Shown here: in pieces, positions 7,848-17,360 of the stretch
Position numbering within the stretch: the stretch's first letter is position 1
Layout: the number at the start of each line of letters is the position of its first letter
DNA from: Curtobacterium aurantiacum
GTDB lineage: Bacteria; Actinomycetota; Actinomycetes; Actinomycetales; Microbacteriaceae
Reading direction: 5' to 3'
DNA length: 55,289 nt
NCBI RefSeq assembly: GCF_018598555.1
Contig: NZ_JAHEWN010000019.1
Span: 1 to 55,289, forward strand
The notes under the pieces: generated by a model
The model's input: only the letters and a program-made list of their open reading frames with translations
Databases searched by the model: none
What the model was told of the DNA's origin: nothing
Made by a program: the position numbers and the translations under genes

Positions 7848-8681
7848 CTACGCGGCGCCGCCCTCGGCGTACGGGCCGATCTTGCCGGTGCGCATGATGC
7901 GCTCGAGCAGCTGGTCGAAGTTCTTCGCCATCTCCTGCGCGGACTCACCGGGCCACACGTGCAGCGGCTTCGCGGCACCCTGCGCCTGCTGGAGCGAGGT
8001 GCGCTCCGGCAGCTGCGGGGAGAGCACGAGGGGCCCGAACATGTCGCGGAGCTCCTTGATGCGGAACTGGTGCTCGAGCGACTGCACCCGGGCACGGTTC
8101 ACGATGATGCCGAGGGGCTGCAGGCGCGGGGAGAGTCCGCGGCGGATCTCCTCGATGGCGCGCAGGGCGCGGTCGGCGGCGGCGACGGAGAACAGGCCGG
8201 GCTCGGTGACGACGGTGACACGGTCGGACGCGGCCCACGCGGTGCGGGTCAGGGCGTTCAGCGACGGCGCGCAGTCGATGAGCACGAGCTCGTAGTCCTG
8301 CTCGACGTTGGCCAGGGCCTCTTCGAGCTTCCAGATGTCGCGGATCGACGGGTGCGGGCCGTCGAAGTTGATCGCGGAGGGCGACCCGACCATGACGTCG
8401 ATCTTGCCCTGCGACCCCTTCGTCCAGCCCGAGGGGGCGATCGCCTGACGGACGATCTTCTCCTTCGGGTTCTCGAGGACGTCGGCGACGTTGAGGTGGC
8501 CGGCGAGGTTGATGTCGAGGCCCGTGGAGACGTCGGACTGCGGGTCCAGATCCACCACCAGCGTGCGCAGTCCCTTGGCGAACGCGGCCGAGGTCAGGCC
8601 GAGCGTCACCGTCGTCTTGCCGACACCACCCTTGAGGGAGCTCACGCTGAGTACATGCACGTTGAGCAACGTTACCGCCAC
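7848..8681 (-). CDS. Orphan ParA-family ATPase
   Basis: A 277-residue P-loop ATPase of the ParA/MinD superfamily. It has the deviant Walker A motif SLKGGVGKTT (about 14-23), the A' motif VVDLDPQSDVSTG and the Walker B region LVLIDCAPSLN. Such proteins bind nucleoid DNA as ATP dimers and position cargo (chromosome origins, plasmids or large complexes). No ParB gene or parS-like cluster is nearby, so chromosome partitioning is not supported by context; a role as a positioning or division ATPase is open. The GTG at 8681 has GAGGTGA about ten bases upstream; a second in-frame GTG (VHVLSVSS) is possible. It is divergent from pyc with only 39 bases between start codons. Confidence 0.88.
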   Translation of the reverse strand: MAVTLLNVHVLSVSSLKGGVGKTTVTLGLTSAAFAKGLRTLVVDLDPQSDVSTGLDINLAGHLNVADVLENPKEKIVRQAIAPSGWTKGSQGKIDVMVGSPSAINFDGPHPSIRDIWKLEEALANVEQDYELVLIDCAPSLNALTRTAWAASDRVTVVTEPGLFSVAAADRALRAIEEIRRGLSPRLQPLGIIVNRARVQSLEHQFRIKELRDMFGPLVLSPQLPERTSLQQAQGAAKPLHVWPGESAQEMAKNFDQLLERIMRTGKIGPYAEGGAA

Positions 8682-8687
8682 TAGGGT
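8682..8687 (+). promoter_or_regulatory. Candidate pyc -10 box in the parA-pyc divergent gap
   Basis: TAGGGT lies directly after the parA start codon on the opposite strand and 33 bases before the pyc GTG. The parA ribosome site and the pyc promoter must share this 39-base gap, so their expression is probably linked. Confidence 0.35.
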
Positions 8688-8720
8688 TGTCTCACCTCAA
8701 CCCGGGCTGAAAGGGACGTC

Positions 8721-11700
8721 GTGTTCACGAAGATCCTCGTTGCGAACCGTGGCGAGATCGCCATCCGCGCGTTCCGTGCCGCCTACGAGTTGGGGGCCCG
8801 TACGGTCGCCGTCTACCCGTACGAGGACCGGAACTCCCTGCACCGGCTCAAGGCCGACGAGGCCTACCTGATCGGGGAGCGGGGCCACCCGGTCCGGGCG
8901 TACCTGGACGTCTCCGAGATCATCCGTGTCGCCCGCGAGTCGGGTGCCGACGCCATCTACCCCGGGTACGGCTTCCTGTCCGAGAACCCGGAGCTCGCCG
9001 CCGCTGCCGCTGCTGCCGGCATCACGTTCATCGGTCCGGGCGAGCACGTGCTCGAGATGGCGGGCAACAAGGTCACCGCGAAGGAGCACGCGATCGCGGC
9101 CGGCGTCCCGGTCCTCGCGAGCACCCCCGCGAGCCGCGACATCGACGAACTGATCGCCGGTGCCGACGCGATCGGGTTCCCGGTCTTCGCCAAGGCCGTC
9201 GCCGGTGGTGGTGGGCGTGGCATGCGTCGCGTCGAGACGAAGCCCGAGCTGCGTGACGCCCTCGAAGCGGCGATGCGCGAGGCCGACAGTGCCTTCGGCG
9301 ACCCGACGATGTTCCTCGAGCAGGCCGTCATCCGCCCACGGCACATCGAGGTGCAGATCCTCGCCGACTCGACCGGCACCGACGCGGGCACGATCCACCT
9401 GTTCGAGCGGGACTGCTCGGTGCAGCGGCGCAACCAGAAGGTCGTCGAGATCGCTCCGGCACCGAACCTCGACCCCGCGATCGCACAGGCCCTGCACCGC
9501 GATGCCGTGGCCTTCGCCCGGTCGATCGGGTACGTCAACGCCGGCACCGTCGAGTTCCTCCTCGACACCGAGGGCGAGCGCGAGGGCCAGCACGTCTTCA
9601 TCGAGATGAACCCGCGGATCCAGGTCGAGCACACGGTCACCGAAGAGGTCACCGACGTCGACCTCGTCCAGTCGCAGATGCGCATCGCGGCGGGGGAGAG
9701 CCTCGCCGACCTCGGCCTGTCGCAGGACAGGGTGCACGTGCACGGCGCGGCCCTGCAGACCCGCATCACGACGGAGGACCCGACGCAGGGCTTCCGCCCG
9801 GACACCGGCCGGATCAGCACCTACCGCAGCCCCGGCGGCGCGGGCGTCCGGCTCGACGGCGGCACCGTCGCCACCGGCGCGCAGATCAGCCCGCACTTCG
9901 ACTCGATGCTCGCGAAGATGACGTGCCGCGGTCGCGACTTCCCGGCGGCGGTGTCCCGGGCCAAGCGCGCCCTCGCCGAGTTCCGCATCCGCGGCGTCAG
10001 CACGAACATCCCGTTCCTGCAGGCCGTGCTGGAGGACCCGGACTTCGCCCGCGGTGACGTCTCGACGAAGTTCATCGAGGAACGTCCGCAGCTCTTCGGC
10101 GGACACGTCTCGAAGGACCGTGGCACGAAGGTCCTCACCTGGCTCGCCGACGTCACGGTGAACAAGCCGAACGGCGAGCGGTCGCCGCTGGTCACCGATC
10201 CGGCCGACAAGCTCCCTGCCCTCGACCTGACGACGCCGGTGCCCGAGGGTCAGCGTGACCGCCTGCTGGCGATGGGTCCGGTCGAGTGGTCGAAGGCCCT
10301 CCGCGCCCAGACGGCCCTCGCGGTGACCGAGACGACGATGCGGGACGCCCACCAGTCACTCCTCGCCACCCGGGTCCGCACGAAGGACCTCGTCGCCGTC
10401 GCGCCGCACGTCGCGCGGCTCACCCCGCAGCTGCTGAGCGTCGAAGCCTGGGGCGGTGCTACCTACGACGTGGCGCTCCGGTTCCTCGGCGAGGACCCCT
10501 GGGAGCGCCTGACCGCCCTCCGTGCGGCGATGCCGAACATCCCGATCCAGATGCTGCTGCGCGGTCGCAACACCGTCGGGTACACGCCCTACCCGACCGA
10601 GGTCACCGACGCCTTCGTCGACGAGGCGGCTCGGTCCGGCGTCGACGTCTTCCGCGTGTTCGACGCGTTGAACGACGTCAGCCAGCTGCGTCCAGCCCTG
10701 GAGGCCGTGCTCGCGACCGGCACGGCCGTCGCCGAGGCGGCGCTCTGCTACACCGCCGACCTCCTCGACCCCGCCGAGGACCTCTACACGCTCGACTACT
10801 ACCTCCGCCTGGCGGAGCAGATGGTCGAGGCTGGCGCGCACGTCATCGGCATCAAGGACATGGCGGGGCTCCTCCGTGCCGGTGCGGCCGAGAAGCTCGT
10901 CACCGCCCTGCGGGAGCGCTTCGACCAGCCCGTGCACGTGCACACCCACGACACCGCCGGCGGCCAGCTCGCGACCCTGCTCGCCGCCGCGCGGGCCGGG
11001 GCCGACGCGGTCGACGTGGCCGCGGCGCCGATGGCCGGCACGACGAGCCAGCCGAGCATGTCCGCCCTGGTCGCAGCCCTGGCCCACACCGAGCGCGACA
11101 CCGGCCTGTCCCTCGACGCCGTCGGTGACCTCGAGCCGTACTGGGAGTCGGTCCGTCGTGTCTACGCCCCGTTCGAGTCCGGTCTCGCCGGTCCGACCGG
11201 GCGTGTCTACAAGCACGAGATCCCCGGCGGGCAGCTGTCGAACCTCCGCCAGCAGGCCATCGCCCTCGGACTCGGCGACCGGTTCGAGCAGGTCGAGGAC
11301 TGGTACGCCGAGGCGAACCGGATCCTCGGACGCCCCACCAAGGTGACGCCGTCGTCGAAGGTCGTCGGAGACCTCGCGCTGCAGCTCGCCGCGGTCGGTG
11401 CCGACCCGGTCGACTTCGAGCAGAACCCCGACAAGTACGACATCCCGGACTCCGTGATCGGGTTCATGGCCGGCGAGCTGGGCGACCTGCCCGGCGGCTG
11501 GCCCGAGCCGTTCCGCTCGAAGGTCCTGGCCGGGCGCGAGGTCCGACTCGAGATCACACCGGTGCCCGCGGACGAACGGGCACACCTGGAGGCGCCCGGG
11601 CCCGATCGGCAGCAGGCCCTCAACCGTCTGCTCTTCCCACAGCCCACGCAGCAGTTCGCGCGGGTCCGGGAGCAGTACGGCGACCTCTCCGTCGTGCCGA

Positions 11701-12131
11701 CCGTCGACTACCTGTACGGGCTGCGCCCCGGGCAGGAGCACAGCGTGCCGCTCGGCAAGGGCGTCGACCTGTTCGTCGGGCTCGAGGCGATCGGCGAGGT
11801 GGACGACAAGGGCATCCGCACGGTCATGGCGACGATGAACGGGCAGCTCCGCCCGGTCGCCGTCCGCGACCGTTCGGTCGAGGTCGAGACGAAGGCTGCC
11901 GAGAAGGCCGACCCGTCCGACCCCAAGCACGTGGCCGCGCCGTTCTCCGGCGTGGTGACGCTCAAGGTCGCCGTCGGTGACGTCGTCGAGGCCGGTGCGG
12001 CCGTGGCGAGCATCGAGGCGATGAAGATGGAAGCGGCCATCACGGCGCCCGTGTCGGGCACCGTCGGCCGACTCGCGATCCCGGTGACCCAGCAGGTGGA
12101 CGCCGGCGACCTCCTGGTGGTGCTGCAGTAA
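8721..12131 (+). CDS. pyc: Pyruvate carboxylase
   Basis: A biotin enzyme that carboxylates pyruvate to oxaloacetate to refill the citric acid cycle. At 1136 residues it has the full single-chain layout. The biotin carboxylase domain is about 1-460 ([48 protein letters not shown]). The carboxyltransferase domain begins near residue 535 ([17 protein letters not shown]) and includes a [11 protein letters not shown] stretch and the metal-site string [10 protein letters not shown]. The biotinyl domain ends the chain, with Lys1102 in EAMKMEA as the biotin site. The GTG at 8721 follows an AAAGGGA ribosome site. Peptide deformylase starts one base after its stop, so the two are probably cotranscribed. 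Confidence 0.98.
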   Translation: MFTKILVANRGEIAIRAFRAAYELGARTVAVYPYEDRNSLHRLKADEAYLIGERGHPVRAYLDVSEIIRVARESGADAIYPGYGFLSENPELAAAAAAAGITFIGPGEHVLEMAGNKVTAKEHAIAAGVPVLASTPASRDIDELIAGADAIGFPVFAKAVAGGGGRGMRRVETKPELRDALEAAMREADSAFGDPTMFLEQAVIRPRHIEVQILADSTGTDAGTIHLFERDCSVQRRNQKVVEIAPAPNLDPAIAQALHRDAVAFARSIGYVNAGTVEFLLDTEGEREGQHVFIEMNPRIQVEHTVTEEVTDVDLVQSQMRIAAGESLADLGLSQDRVHVHGAALQTRITTEDPTQGFRPDTGRISTYRSPGGAGVRLDGGTVATGAQISPHFDSMLAKMTCRGRDFPAAVSRAKRALAEFRIRGVSTNIPFLQAVLEDPDFARGDVSTKFIEERPQLFGGHVSKDRGTKVLTWLADVTVNKPNGERSPLVTDPADKLPALDLTTPVPEGQRDRLLAMGPVEWSKALRAQTALAVTETTMRDAHQSLLATRVRTKDLVAVAPHVARLTPQLLSVEAWGGATYDVALRFLGEDPWERLTALRAAMPNIPIQMLLRGRNTVGYTPYPTEVTDAFVDEAARSGVDVFRVFDALNDVSQLRPALEAVLATGTAVAEAALCYTADLLDPAEDLYTLDYYLRLAEQMVEAGAHVIGIKDMAGLLRAGAAEKLVTALRERFDQPVHVHTHDTAGGQLATLLAAARAGADAVDVAAAPMAGTTSQPSMSALVAALAHTERDTGLSLDAVGDLEPYWESVRRVYAPFESGLAGPTGRVYKHEIPGGQLSNLRQQAIALGLGDRFEQVEDWYAEANRILGRPTKVTPSSKVVGDLALQLAAVGADPVDFEQNPDKYDIPDSVIGFMAGELGDLPGGWPEPFRSKVLAGREVRLEITPVPADERAHLEAPGPDRQQALNRLLFPQPTQQFARVREQYGDLSVVPTVDYLYGLRPGQEHSVPLGKGVDLFVGLEAIGEVDDKGIRTVMATMNGQLRPVAVRDRSVEVETKAAEKADPSDPKHVAAPFSGVVTLKVAVGDVVEAGAAVASIEAMKMEAAITAPVSGTVGRLAIPVTQQVDAGDLLVVLQ

Positions 12132-12132
12132 A

Positions 12133-12636
12133 TTGACCGTCCGTCCCATCCGCCTGTTCGGCGACCCCATCCTCCGTTCGCCGGCCGACCAGATCCGACC
12201 CGAACTGCTCGGCAGCCCCGGCGTCCGTGACCTCGTGCAGGACCTCGTCGACACCGTCGAGGAACCCGGGCGTGCCGGTGTGGCCGCGCCGCAGATCGGC
12301 GTCGGGCTCCGCGCGTTCTCGTACAACGTCGACGGCGAGGTCGGCTACGTGCTCAACCCCGAGCTCGTCGAGGTCTCCGGGGAGCCCGAGCTCATGGAAG
12401 AAGGGTGCCTCTCCGTCCCGGGGCTCGGCTACCCGACGCGCCGGTACCCGTACGCGAAGGTGCGCGGCGTCGACGTCGACGGCGACGAGGTCGTGCTCGA
12501 GGGCACCGGCCTGATGGCCGAGGCGCTCCAGCACGAGTGCGACCACCTCGACGGCACGGTCTACGTGATGACGCTCGACCCCGAGATCCGGCGGCAGGCA
12601 CTGCGCGACATCCGCGCGCAGGACTGGTTCCACTGA
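12133..12636 (+). CDS. def: Peptide deformylase
   Basis: Removes the formyl group from the N-terminal Met of new proteins. All three family motifs are present in the 167 residues: [18 protein letters not shown] (metal-binding Cys) and QHECDHLDG (HExxH). Length is typical of bacterial type 1/3 enzymes. The start is a TTG one base after the pyc stop with no clear ribosome site, so translation probably depends on ribosomes finishing pyc. A hairpin (12644-12668) follows. Confidence 0.96.
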   Translation: MTVRPIRLFGDPILRSPADQIRPELLGSPGVRDLVQDLVDTVEEPGRAGVAAPQIGVGLRAFSYNVDGEVGYVLNPELVEVSGEPELMEEGCLSVPGLGYPTRRYPYAKVRGVDVDGDEVVLEGTGLMAEALQHECDHLDGTVYVMTLDPEIRRQALRDIRAQDWFH

Positions 12637-12643
12637 GCGCTCG

Positions 12644-12668
12644 CACAGGCCCGCGTTCGCGGGCTGTG
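12644..12668 (+). terminator. Hairpin after peptide deformylase
   Basis: Eleven paired bases with a one-base bulge and a two-base loop (arms CACAG/CCCGCG and CGCGGG/CTGTG). It starts seven bases after the def stop. No U-tract follows, as is common for actinobacterial terminators. Confidence 0.55.
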
Positions 12669-12696
12669 AACTCGGGTGTGACACCCCCACGGGGGA

Positions 12697-12727
12697 TTGT
12701 CGCTTTGTCCTGACGAGGAGGTACCGT
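12697..12727 (+). promoter_or_regulatory. Weak candidate promoter
   Basis: TTGTCG (12697-12702) and TACCGT (12722-12727) lie 19 bases apart, upstream of a possible small ORF at 12781. The spacing is at the long limit. Confidence 0.3.
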
Positions 12728-12780
12728 GCTGCTGTCGGCCTCCCACCGACACACCATCCCATCCCCCCCAGGACTCCCGC

Positions 12781-12912
12781 ATGACCAGTCAGAACGACGA
12801 GCTGAGCTCGCACCGCACCCGCACCAACCGTCGACCTGCCGAGACCACCGTCACGACCGGTTCGACCGCCGTCCTCGACGCCCCCGCGACGGAGCAGTCG
12901 CAGGAGGCCTGA
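12781..12912 (+). CDS. Possible small protein of 43 aa, unknown
   Basis: An ATG-started frame of 43 residues rich in Thr, Glu, Ala and Arg with no membrane segment or Cys. AGGA lies about eight bases before the ATG, and a candidate promoter lies about 55 bases upstream. The composition is plausible for a disordered small protein and less Arg/His-skewed than an overlapping 71-residue frame (12726-12941). A perfect 27-bp hairpin begins 28 bases after its stop. No family is recognised and it could be chance. Confidence 0.35.
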   Translation: MTSQNDELSSHRTRTNRRPAETTVTTGSTAVLDAPATEQSQEA

Positions 12913-12940
12913 CCCCCGCAGGCGCCCCCGGCGCCCGCTG

Positions 12941-12997
12941 AACGGCCTGGAGGCCCGGACCACGTCCGACGGACGTGGTCCGGGCCTCCAGGCCGTT
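12941..12997 (+). terminator. Perfect 27-bp hairpin, likely bidirectional terminator
   Basis: Positions 12941-12967 and 12971-12997 are exact reverse complements around a three-base loop. The stem carries CCTGGAGGCCCGG. There is no U-tract. It lies downstream of the small ORF, between convergent transcription units. Confidence 0.7.
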
Positions 12998-13029
12998 GCG
13001 CTGCACCGCCGCGCGCACCTGGCGGAATC

Positions 13030-13381
13030 GGGCGTACCTGGTCGGAAGAATCGACCCGGTACGCCCGAATCGACCCGGTGCGCCCGGACCGACCGGGTGG
13101 CGGGGGCGGCCCCGCGCGTACCTGGGGAAACGGGGCGTACCTGGTCGAAAGAACTGACCCGGTACGCCCGGAACGACCCGGATCGACCCGGTAGGCCCGA
13201 AACGACTAGGTACGCCTGACTGCGCCCGGTCATCGGGGTCGCGCCCCGCGCGTGGCAACCCCTGGAGGCCCGGCGCAGGTCCGCCGGACCGGCACCGGGC
13301 CTCCAGGCGTTTGCGTCTGCAACCCGCGCGTGCCTGGCGGAATCGGGCGTACCTGGTCGGAAGAACCGACCTGGTACGCCC
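13030..13381. repeat. Three 37-bp palindromic repeats (GGGCGTACC ... GGTACGCCC)
   Basis: Each copy is 37 bases with nine-base arms GGGCGTACC and GGTACGCCC: 13030-13066, 13133-13169 and 13345-13381. The middle holds TGGTCGGAAGAA or a close variant and a CGACC-type string. Copies 1 and 3 share further upstream sequence (CTGGCGGAATCG). Fragments such as CGACCCGGT recur between copies. The region from 12998 to 13422 contains no convincing gene; it holds these repeats, a second hairpin and a GACGCCC triplet repeat at 13401-13421. Confidence 0.8.
13261..13307. terminator. Nested hairpin with CCTGGAGGCCCGG arms
   Basis: Arms of 13 bases (13261-13273 and 13295-13307) are exact reverse complements. 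An inner GGTCC/GGACC stem (13279-13291) sits in the loop. It lies about 115 bases past the end of the acyl-CoA synthetase gene on the minus strand and is a likely terminator or remnant of one. Confidence 0.55.
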
Positions 13382-13422
13382 GGATCGACCCGGTACGCCC
13401 GACGCCCGACGCCCGACGCCCG

Positions 13423-15408
13423 CTACGAGCGGTTGCGGCGCCGGCCCTCGATGACGGGCGTCGCCGTCGTCTGCACCTTCGACCCGGAGTAGATGTGGTC
13501 GATGTCGGCGGCGAAGTCCTTCAGGATCACCGGCCGCTTGATCGTCAGCTTCGGCGTGAGGTGTCCCGAGCCCTCGGTGAGGTCCGTGTCGAGGATCGTG
13601 AACGACCGGACCGACTCGGCGCGCGAGACCCGACCGTTCGCGGCGTCGATGGCCTCCTGCACGGCGGAGAGCACCCGCTCGTCGTAGGCGGCCTCGTGCG
13701 CGGACAGGGCCGGCGTGATGCCGCGGGTCTCGCACCACCCGGGCAGCATCTCCCGGTCGAGGGTCACGAGGGCGGCGACGAACGGCTTGCCCTCGCCGAC
13801 GACCACGACCTGGCCGATGAGCGGGTGCTCGCGGATGCCGTCCTCGAGCGGTGCCGGCGCGACGTTCTTGCCGCTCGCGGTGACGATGAGTTCCTTGGCG
13901 CGGCCGGTGACCGTGAGCACCCCGTCCGCGTCGATCCGGCCGAGGTCGCCGGTGCGGAACCATCCGTCGACGAATGCCTTCTCGGTCGCCTCGTCGTTGC
14001 GCCAGTACCGGTCGAAGACGTCGACGCCGCGGATCAGGATCTCGCCGTCGTCGGCGATCCGGACCTCGATGCCGGGCAGCGCGCGGCCGACCGTCCCGAT
14101 GCGGAGCTCCCGGGCGCGGTTGACCGTGGCGGGGGCCGTCGTCTCCGTCAGGCCGTAGCCCTCGAGGATGAGCACCCCGATCGACCGGAAGAAGTGCGAG
14201 AGCCGCGGGGAGAGCGGAGCCGACCCGCTGACCGCGTACTCGACCCGGCCGCCGAGCGCGTCGCGGAGCTTGGCGTACACGAGCCGGTCGAACAGCTTGA
14301 ACTTCAGCCCGAGCAGGAACGGCACCTTGCCGGCTGCGAGGGCCTCGGAGTGCGCGACCGCGGTGTCGGCAGCGGCTCGGAAGATCCTGCCCTTGCCGCC
14401 GAGGTCGGCCTTCTGCTCGGCGGAGTTGTAGATCTTCTCGAACACCCGGGGGACCGCGAGCAGGAACGTCGGCTTGAAGGTCGAGACCGCGCGCATCAGG
14501 TCCTTGGTGTCCGGCTCGTGGCCGACGAGGACGCCGGCGGACACCGACATCGCGGCGATGAACCGGGCGAAGACGTGGGCGAGCGGGATGAACAGCAGGG
14601 TGGACGCACCGTCGGCGACGACCTCGGGCATCGCCTCGCTCGCGCCCTCCACCGTGGCGGTGAAGTTGTCGTGCCGCAGGACGCAGCCCTTCGGGCGGCC
14701 CGTGCTGCCCGAGGTGTAGATGATCGTGGCGTCGTCGTGGCCGTGCACGTTCGCGGTGCGGGCGTCGAGCTGGTCGTCGGAGACGTCCTCGCCGAGTCGC
14801 GTCAGGTCGTCGAGGCCGCCGCCGTCGATCGTCCAGTGCTGACCGAGGGCCGGCAGGTCGGGTGCGATGGAGGCGACGCGGCGGGCGTGCTCCTCCTGCT
14901 CGACCACGATGGCGACCGCCTCCGAGTCGGACAGGATCCAGCGCACCTGGTCGGGGGAACTCGTCTCGTACACGGGGACGGACACCAGGCCGGCTGTCCA
15001 CACGGCGAAGTCGACCAGGGTCCACTCGAGGCGGGTGCGCGACAGGATCGCGACGTGCGCGCCCGGTTCGAGACCGGCGGCCACGAAGCCCTTAGCGATG
15101 CCGCGGACCTTCGCGAGCGTCTCCGCTGCGGTGAAGGTCGTCCAGGTGTCGCCGTGCCGCTGGGCGAGGATCGGTCGCTCGGGCGTCAGGCGGGCGCGGT
15201 CGCCGAGGAGCCGCGCTGCCGAGCCGTGGTCCGGTGCGACCGGACCGCTGTGGGCCGCGGTGGCCGGGTGGTCCTGGGCCGGGGCGGCCGGGCCAGCGCT
15301 GGGCGGTGTGGCGTGCCTCCCGGCTGACGGCGTGGTCCCGGTGGCCGCGCTGCCAGCGGTGGCCGTGTCGGTGGAGGCGCTGCTGCGTGCAGGACGCTGA
15401 TCGTTCAC
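13423..15408 (-). CDS. Long-chain acyl-CoA synthetase (AMP-forming, FadD15-like)
   Basis: Activates fatty acids to acyl-CoA through an acyl-adenylate. The 661 residues contain the AMP-binding P-loop TIIYTSGSTGRPKGC (near residue 225), GYGLTETTA, DGWFRTGDLG and a C-terminal GRAKELIVTASGKNVAP stretch, all typical of the FadD15/FACL group. The first ~60 residues are a low-complexity Ala/Pro/Thr tail not needed for the enzyme fold. The start is GTG 15408, five bases after AAGGGAG; the open frame extends further upstream without another good ribosome site. It is divergent from the ROK kinase gene. Its position before plsC, aroG and pknL matches fadD15 in mycobacteria. Chain-length preference cannot be read from sequence. 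Confidence 0.93.
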   Translation of the reverse strand: MNDQRPARSSASTDTATAGSAATGTTPSAGRHATPPSAGPAAPAQDHPATAAHSGPVAPDHGSAARLLGDRARLTPERPILAQRHGDTWTTFTAAETLAKVRGIAKGFVAAGLEPGAHVAILSRTRLEWTLVDFAVWTAGLVSVPVYETSSPDQVRWILSDSEAVAIVVEQEEHARRVASIAPDLPALGQHWTIDGGGLDDLTRLGEDVSDDQLDARTANVHGHDDATIIYTSGSTGRPKGCVLRHDNFTATVEGASEAMPEVVADGASTLLFIPLAHVFARFIAAMSVSAGVLVGHEPDTKDLMRAVSTFKPTFLLAVPRVFEKIYNSAEQKADLGGKGRIFRAAADTAVAHSEALAAGKVPFLLGLKFKLFDRLVYAKLRDALGGRVEYAVSGSAPLSPRLSHFFRSIGVLILEGYGLTETTAPATVNRARELRIGTVGRALPGIEVRIADDGEILIRGVDVFDRYWRNDEATEKAFVDGWFRTGDLGRIDADGVLTVTGRAKELIVTASGKNVAPAPLEDGIREHPLIGQVVVVGEGKPFVAALVTLDREMLPGWCETRGITPALSAHEAAYDERVLSAVQEAIDAANGRVSRAESVRSFTILDTDLTEGSGHLTPKLTIKRPVILKDFAADIDHIYSGSKVQTTATPVIEGRRRNRS

Positions 15409-15491
15409 GGTGACTCCCTTGTCTGCCGGTTCGACTCGAGTGCGCCTCAACACCGAGGCGACACCGCCAGCATAGGACGCCTGACCGGGCG

Positions 15492-15521
15492 TTCCGTGAC
15501 TTCGCGGCGAACCGGTAGGCT
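15492..15521 (+). promoter_or_regulatory. Promoter of a predicted leaderless ROK kinase mRNA
   Basis: The -10 box TAGGCT (15516-15521) ends eight bases before the GTG at 15530. TTCCGT (15492-15497), 18 bases upstream, may serve as the -35. There is no ribosome site before the GTG. This favours the GTG at 15530 over the in-frame TTG at 15524, which lies too close to the -10 box. Confidence 0.55.
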
Positions 15522-15529
15522 CGTTGCTC

Positions 15530-16483
15530 GTGCACGCCATCGGAATCGACATCGGGGGCACCAAGATCGCGGGTGCGGTCGTGACGGAACTGGGCGAGAT
15601 CGTCGCCGAGGACCGCGTGGCCACCAACGCTGCGGACCCGAACGCCATGCTCGACGACGTCGTCTCGATGGTCGAGCGACTCAGCTCGCTCCACCAGGTC
15701 GGCGCCGTGGGGGTCGCAGCCCCCGGGTTCATCGACGCCTCGCAGTCGATCGTCTACTACACGCCGAACATCCGGTGGCGGAACGAACCGCTCCGCCAGA
15801 AGCTGCAGCAGCGCCTCGGCGACCTGCACATCACGGTGGACAACGACGCGAACGCCGCCGGCTGGGCCGAGTTCCGCTTCGGTGCCGGTCGGCTCGTGTC
15901 CGACATGACCATGCTCACCATCGGCACCGGCGTCGGCGGCGCCATCGTGACCGAGGACCGCCTGTTCCGCGGCGGCTTCGGCACCGGCGGTGAGATCGGG
16001 CACCTCCGCATCGTTCCGAACGGCCTGCCCTGCGGCTGCGGCGCCCGCGGCTGCATCGAGCAGTACGGCTCCGGCCGTGCCCTGCAGCGCATGGCGAACG
16101 ACGTCGCCGACGCCGGCGGTATCGGGTCGGCCCTGGCCGACGCCCGCGCCGACAACGGCGGCCAGCTCGACGGCAAGATCGTGGGCGACCTCATCCTGGC
16201 CGACGACCCGGGTGCCCTCGCGGCCCTCCGTCGGCTCGGTCGGCACCTCGGCGAGGCCTGCGCGTCGCTGTCCGCGGTGCTCGACCCGCAGCTCTTCGTG
16301 TTCGGCGGCGGCGTCGCCAGCGCGGGGGACCGACTGCTCGACCCCATCAAGCAGGCGTACCTCAACAACCTGCCGGCCCGTGGCTACCACCCCGAGCCGG
16401 ACTTCGTGATCGCCGAGCTCGTCAACGACGCCGGCGCCGTCGGTGCGGCCGACCTCGCCCGCATCCACGCCCGCACGGCGTAG
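15530..16483 (+). CDS. glk: ROK-family glucokinase
   Basis: A sugar kinase of the ROK family, 317 residues. The phosphate-binding motif IGIDIGGTKIAGAVV is at the N-terminus; the catalytic Asp lies in VDNDANAAGWAE; a second phosphate loop is LTIGTGVGGAIV. The zinc motif of ROK proteins is present (PCGCGARGCIEQYGSG). No N-terminal helix-turn-helix exists, so it is a kinase and not a ROK repressor. Glucose is the likely substrate by similarity to actinobacterial Glk; other hexoses or N-acetylated sugars cannot be excluded. It probably feeds cytoplasmic glucose 6-phosphate formation. PlsC follows 47 bases later. Confidence 0.88.
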   Translation: MHAIGIDIGGTKIAGAVVTELGEIVAEDRVATNAADPNAMLDDVVSMVERLSSLHQVGAVGVAAPGFIDASQSIVYYTPNIRWRNEPLRQKLQQRLGDLHITVDNDANAAGWAEFRFGAGRLVSDMTMLTIGTGVGGAIVTEDRLFRGGFGTGGEIGHLRIVPNGLPCGCGARGCIEQYGSGRALQRMANDVADAGGIGSALADARADNGGQLDGKIVGDLILADDPGALAALRRLGRHLGEACASLSAVLDPQLFVFGGGVASAGDRLLDPIKQAYLNNLPARGYHPEPDFVIAELVNDAGAVGAADLARIHARTA

Positions 16484-16530
16484 CATCGGGCCTCCCCACC
16501 ACCCGGGCCACCCACCACCTGGAGTCGTCG

Positions 16531-17256
16531 ATGACCTACTGGCTGCTGAAGAACTTCGTGCTCGGTCCGCTCATCCTGACCCTGTTCCGGCCCTGGGTCG
16601 TCGGCCGCGAGCACGTGCCGGCCAAGGGGCCGGTCATCTTCGCGTCGAACCACATCTCGTTCATCGACTCGGTGATCCTGCCGGCGGTGCTCGACCGTCG
16701 CCTGTCGTTCCTGGCGAAGAGTGACTACTTCACGGGTCGCGGACTGAAGGGCTGGGCGACGAAGACGTTCTTCAACGCCATCGGCCAGCTGCCGATCGAC
16801 CGCTCCGGCGGCAAGGCGTCCGAGGCGTCACTCCGCACCGGCCTGCAGGTCCTGGCGCGCGGCGAGCAGCTCGGCATCTACCCCGAGGGCACCCGCAGCC
16901 CCGACGGCAAGCTCTACCGCGGCCGCACCGGCATCGCCCGGATGATCCTCGAGGGGCGCGTGCTCGTCGTCCCCGTCGCAATGGTCGGCACGCGCGAGGT
17001 GCAGCAGATCGGGCAGCGCTTCCCGAAGATCAAGCGCGTGGGCGTCGTGTTCGGCAAGCCGCTCGACTTCTCGCGGTTCCAGGGCTTCGAGACCGACCGC
17101 TTCATCCTCCGCAGCGTCACGGACGAGGTCATGCACGAGCTCGCCGGGCTGAGCCGCCAGGAGTACGTGGACGTCTACGCGACCAGCGTGAAGGAGCGGG
17201 CGAGCTCCGCGCGCGAGGCCGTCATGCGGGAACGGAAGTCGACGCCTGCACGTTAG
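16531..17256 (+). CDS. plsC: 1-acyl-sn-glycerol-3-phosphate acyltransferase (PlsC family)
   Basis: Adds the second acyl chain to lysophosphatidic acid in phospholipid synthesis at the inner face of the membrane. The acyltransferase box NHISFIDSVILPAV (NHxSxxD form) is near residue 46 and the substrate-binding box YPEGTRSPDG is near residue 118. Length (241) is typical. The C-terminus is rich in charged residues. ATG 16531 has GGAG about eight bases upstream; a TAGCAT -10 box overlaps the stop of the ROK gene, so it may have its own promoter. Its place near acyl-CoA synthetase and DAHP synthase mirrors Rv2182c in mycobacteria. Confidence 0.92.
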   Translation: MTYWLLKNFVLGPLILTLFRPWVVGREHVPAKGPVIFASNHISFIDSVILPAVLDRRLSFLAKSDYFTGRGLKGWATKTFFNAIGQLPIDRSGGKASEASLRTGLQVLARGEQLGIYPEGTRSPDGKLYRGRTGIARMILEGRVLVVPVAMVGTREVQQIGQRFPKIKRVGVVFGKPLDFSRFQGFETDRFILRSVTDEVMHELAGLSRQEYVDVYATSVKERASSAREAVMRERKSTPAR

Positions 17257-17259
17257 GCT
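17254..17259 (+). promoter_or_regulatory. -10 box for DAHP synthase
   Basis: TAGGCT overlaps the plsC stop codon. The predicted leader to the TTG at 17361 is about 95 bases. A 30-codon frame (17263-17355) ends within the ribosome site but contains no Phe, Tyr or Trp, so classical aromatic attenuation is not supported. Confidence 0.45.
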
Positions 17260-17360
17260 CTGATGGTCCCGGCACCCCGCCAGGACGCCCATCGACGACG
17301 CGCGGCCACGTGCCGGTCAGCGTCGCCGGGCCGCCCGCACAGAACACCGAGGTAACGCCC

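Noticed and set aside
12726..12941. A 71-residue frame with a GAGGAGG site
   Set aside because: His/Arg/Pro-rich composition looks like a shadow; its start overlaps the candidate -10 box. The overlapping 43-residue frame is preferred, with low confidence.
13030..13381. CRISPR array
   Set aside because: Only three copies, unequal spacing, self-complementary repeats, spacer-like stretches repeat each other and no cas genes.
17263..17355. A 30-codon leader frame before aroG ending in the ribosome site
   Set aside because: No aromatic codons, the ATG lies too close to the -10 box to be transcribed, and no alternative hairpins are evident.
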